Source: Methanoregulaceae archaeon
Lineage (GTDB): Archaea; Halobacteriota; Methanomicrobia; Methanomicrobiales; Methanospirillaceae
NCBI GenBank assembly: GCA_013331215.1
Contig: DUGU01000101.1
Location: forward strand, 4,692-10,214
Direction of reading: 5' to 3'
Length of the DNA: 5,523 nt
The translations under genes and the position numbers were made by a program. Under the pieces are notes generated by a model. The model did no database searches, was not told the origin of the DNA, and saw only the letters and a program-made list of their open reading frames with translations. Numbering within the stretch: the stretch's first letter is position 1; each line of letters starts with the position of its first letter. Of this stretch, positions 5,307-5,523 are shown in pieces.

Positions 5307-5330
5307 AGGAAGAGTCAATAATCTCAAGAC

Positions 5331-5523
5331 ATGGGCGGCGAGATCTACCAGGCGCAGATCGTCCGGAACTTCTTCGAGATCATCACGGGCACGGACCGGA
5401 ACATCACCCGGATCTCGATGTGCGTGATCGCCGTCGCCAAGCTCCGGAACGAGGCCCCGGAGCGGCTCACCTCTCTCCTCGACCAGGTCAGGAAGTCCCG
5501 GCAGAACCGGGAGCTCTCCATCG
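5331..5523 (+). CDS. Unrecognised protein, N-terminal part
   Basis: The frame is open from the ATG at 5331 to the right edge, giving 64 residues of a longer protein. I do not recognise the family. The sequence begins MGGEIYQAQIVRNFFEIITG, then TDRNITRISMCVIAVAKLR, then an amphipathic, charged stretch (ERLTSLLDQVRKSRQNREL). It reads as alpha-helical and soluble, with no signal peptide or convincing membrane segment. Codon use (GC-rich third positions) matches the neighbouring genes, and the upstream TATA box at the right distance supports it as a real gene. It is 47 bp downstream of the GTPase on the same strand. The function cannot be inferred from this fragment. Confidence 0.75.
   Translation, partial: MGGEIYQAQIVRNFFEIITGTDRNITRISMCVIAVAKLRNEAPERLTSLLDQVRKSRQNRELSI

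Noticed and set aside
3468..5321. A 617-codon plus-strand frame across hsp20 and the GTPase
   Set aside because: It is antisense to hsp20 and out of frame with the GTPase, with low-complexity Arg/Ser/Pro-rich translation. The two genes in other frames have clear domain motifs.
1..5523. A defence island, mobile element or CRISPR system suggested by the presence of RadC
   Set aside because: No transposase, integrase, attachment repeat, spacer array, toxin-antitoxin pair or nuclease is seen, and base composition is even throughout. The RadC is flanked by ordinary chromosomal genes.

Overview
The window looks like a high-GC euryarchaeal chromosome segment, most likely from a methanogen of the Methanomicrobiales/Methanomicrobia type. 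This is inferred from the archaeal form of the Obg/YchF-like GTPase, a NifB that lacks the NifX-like tail of many bacterial NifB proteins, a stand-alone LigD-type phosphoesterase, and archaeal TATA-type promoters that sit so close to start codons that several transcripts should be leaderless. Genus cannot be assigned from the sequence alone. The window is almost fully coding: nine genes (two cut by the window edges), with no RNA genes, insertion sequences, CRISPR arrays or long repeats seen.

Layout: (1) 1-339 (+), C-terminal part of a flavodoxin-fold oxidoreductase, converging on (2) radC, 372-1031 (-). (3) A divergent promoter region of about 120 bp separates radC from a rubrerythrin gene, 1152-1655 (+). 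(4) A 108 bp convergent gap follows, with small palindromes and T-tracts. (5) A run of four genes on the minus strand reads, in transcription order, hsp20 (3976-3479), a LigD-type 3'-phosphoesterase (3469-3089), a three-repeat TPR protein (3064-2702) and nifB (2663-1764). (6) hsp20 is divergent, across a 122 bp promoter region, from an archaeal YchF-like GTPase, 4099-5283 (+). (7) The start of an unrecognised protein follows, 5331-5523 (+).

How the genes relate: rubrerythrin (peroxide removal in anaerobes), Hsp20 (holdase chaperone), the phosphoesterase (3'-end healing of DNA) and RadC (JAMM-fold protein of unclear role) are all plausible stress or repair functions. No operon joins all of them, so a common programme is only an inference. 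NifB makes the NifB-co precursor of the nitrogenase cofactor and stands here apart from any visible nifHDK genes. I do not see a clearly new multi-gene system. The points most worth checking are the promoter boxes that overlap or abut the stop codon of the preceding gene (before the TPR gene and nifB), the isolated phosphoesterase next to hsp20, the orphan nifB, and cysteine features of the GTPase.
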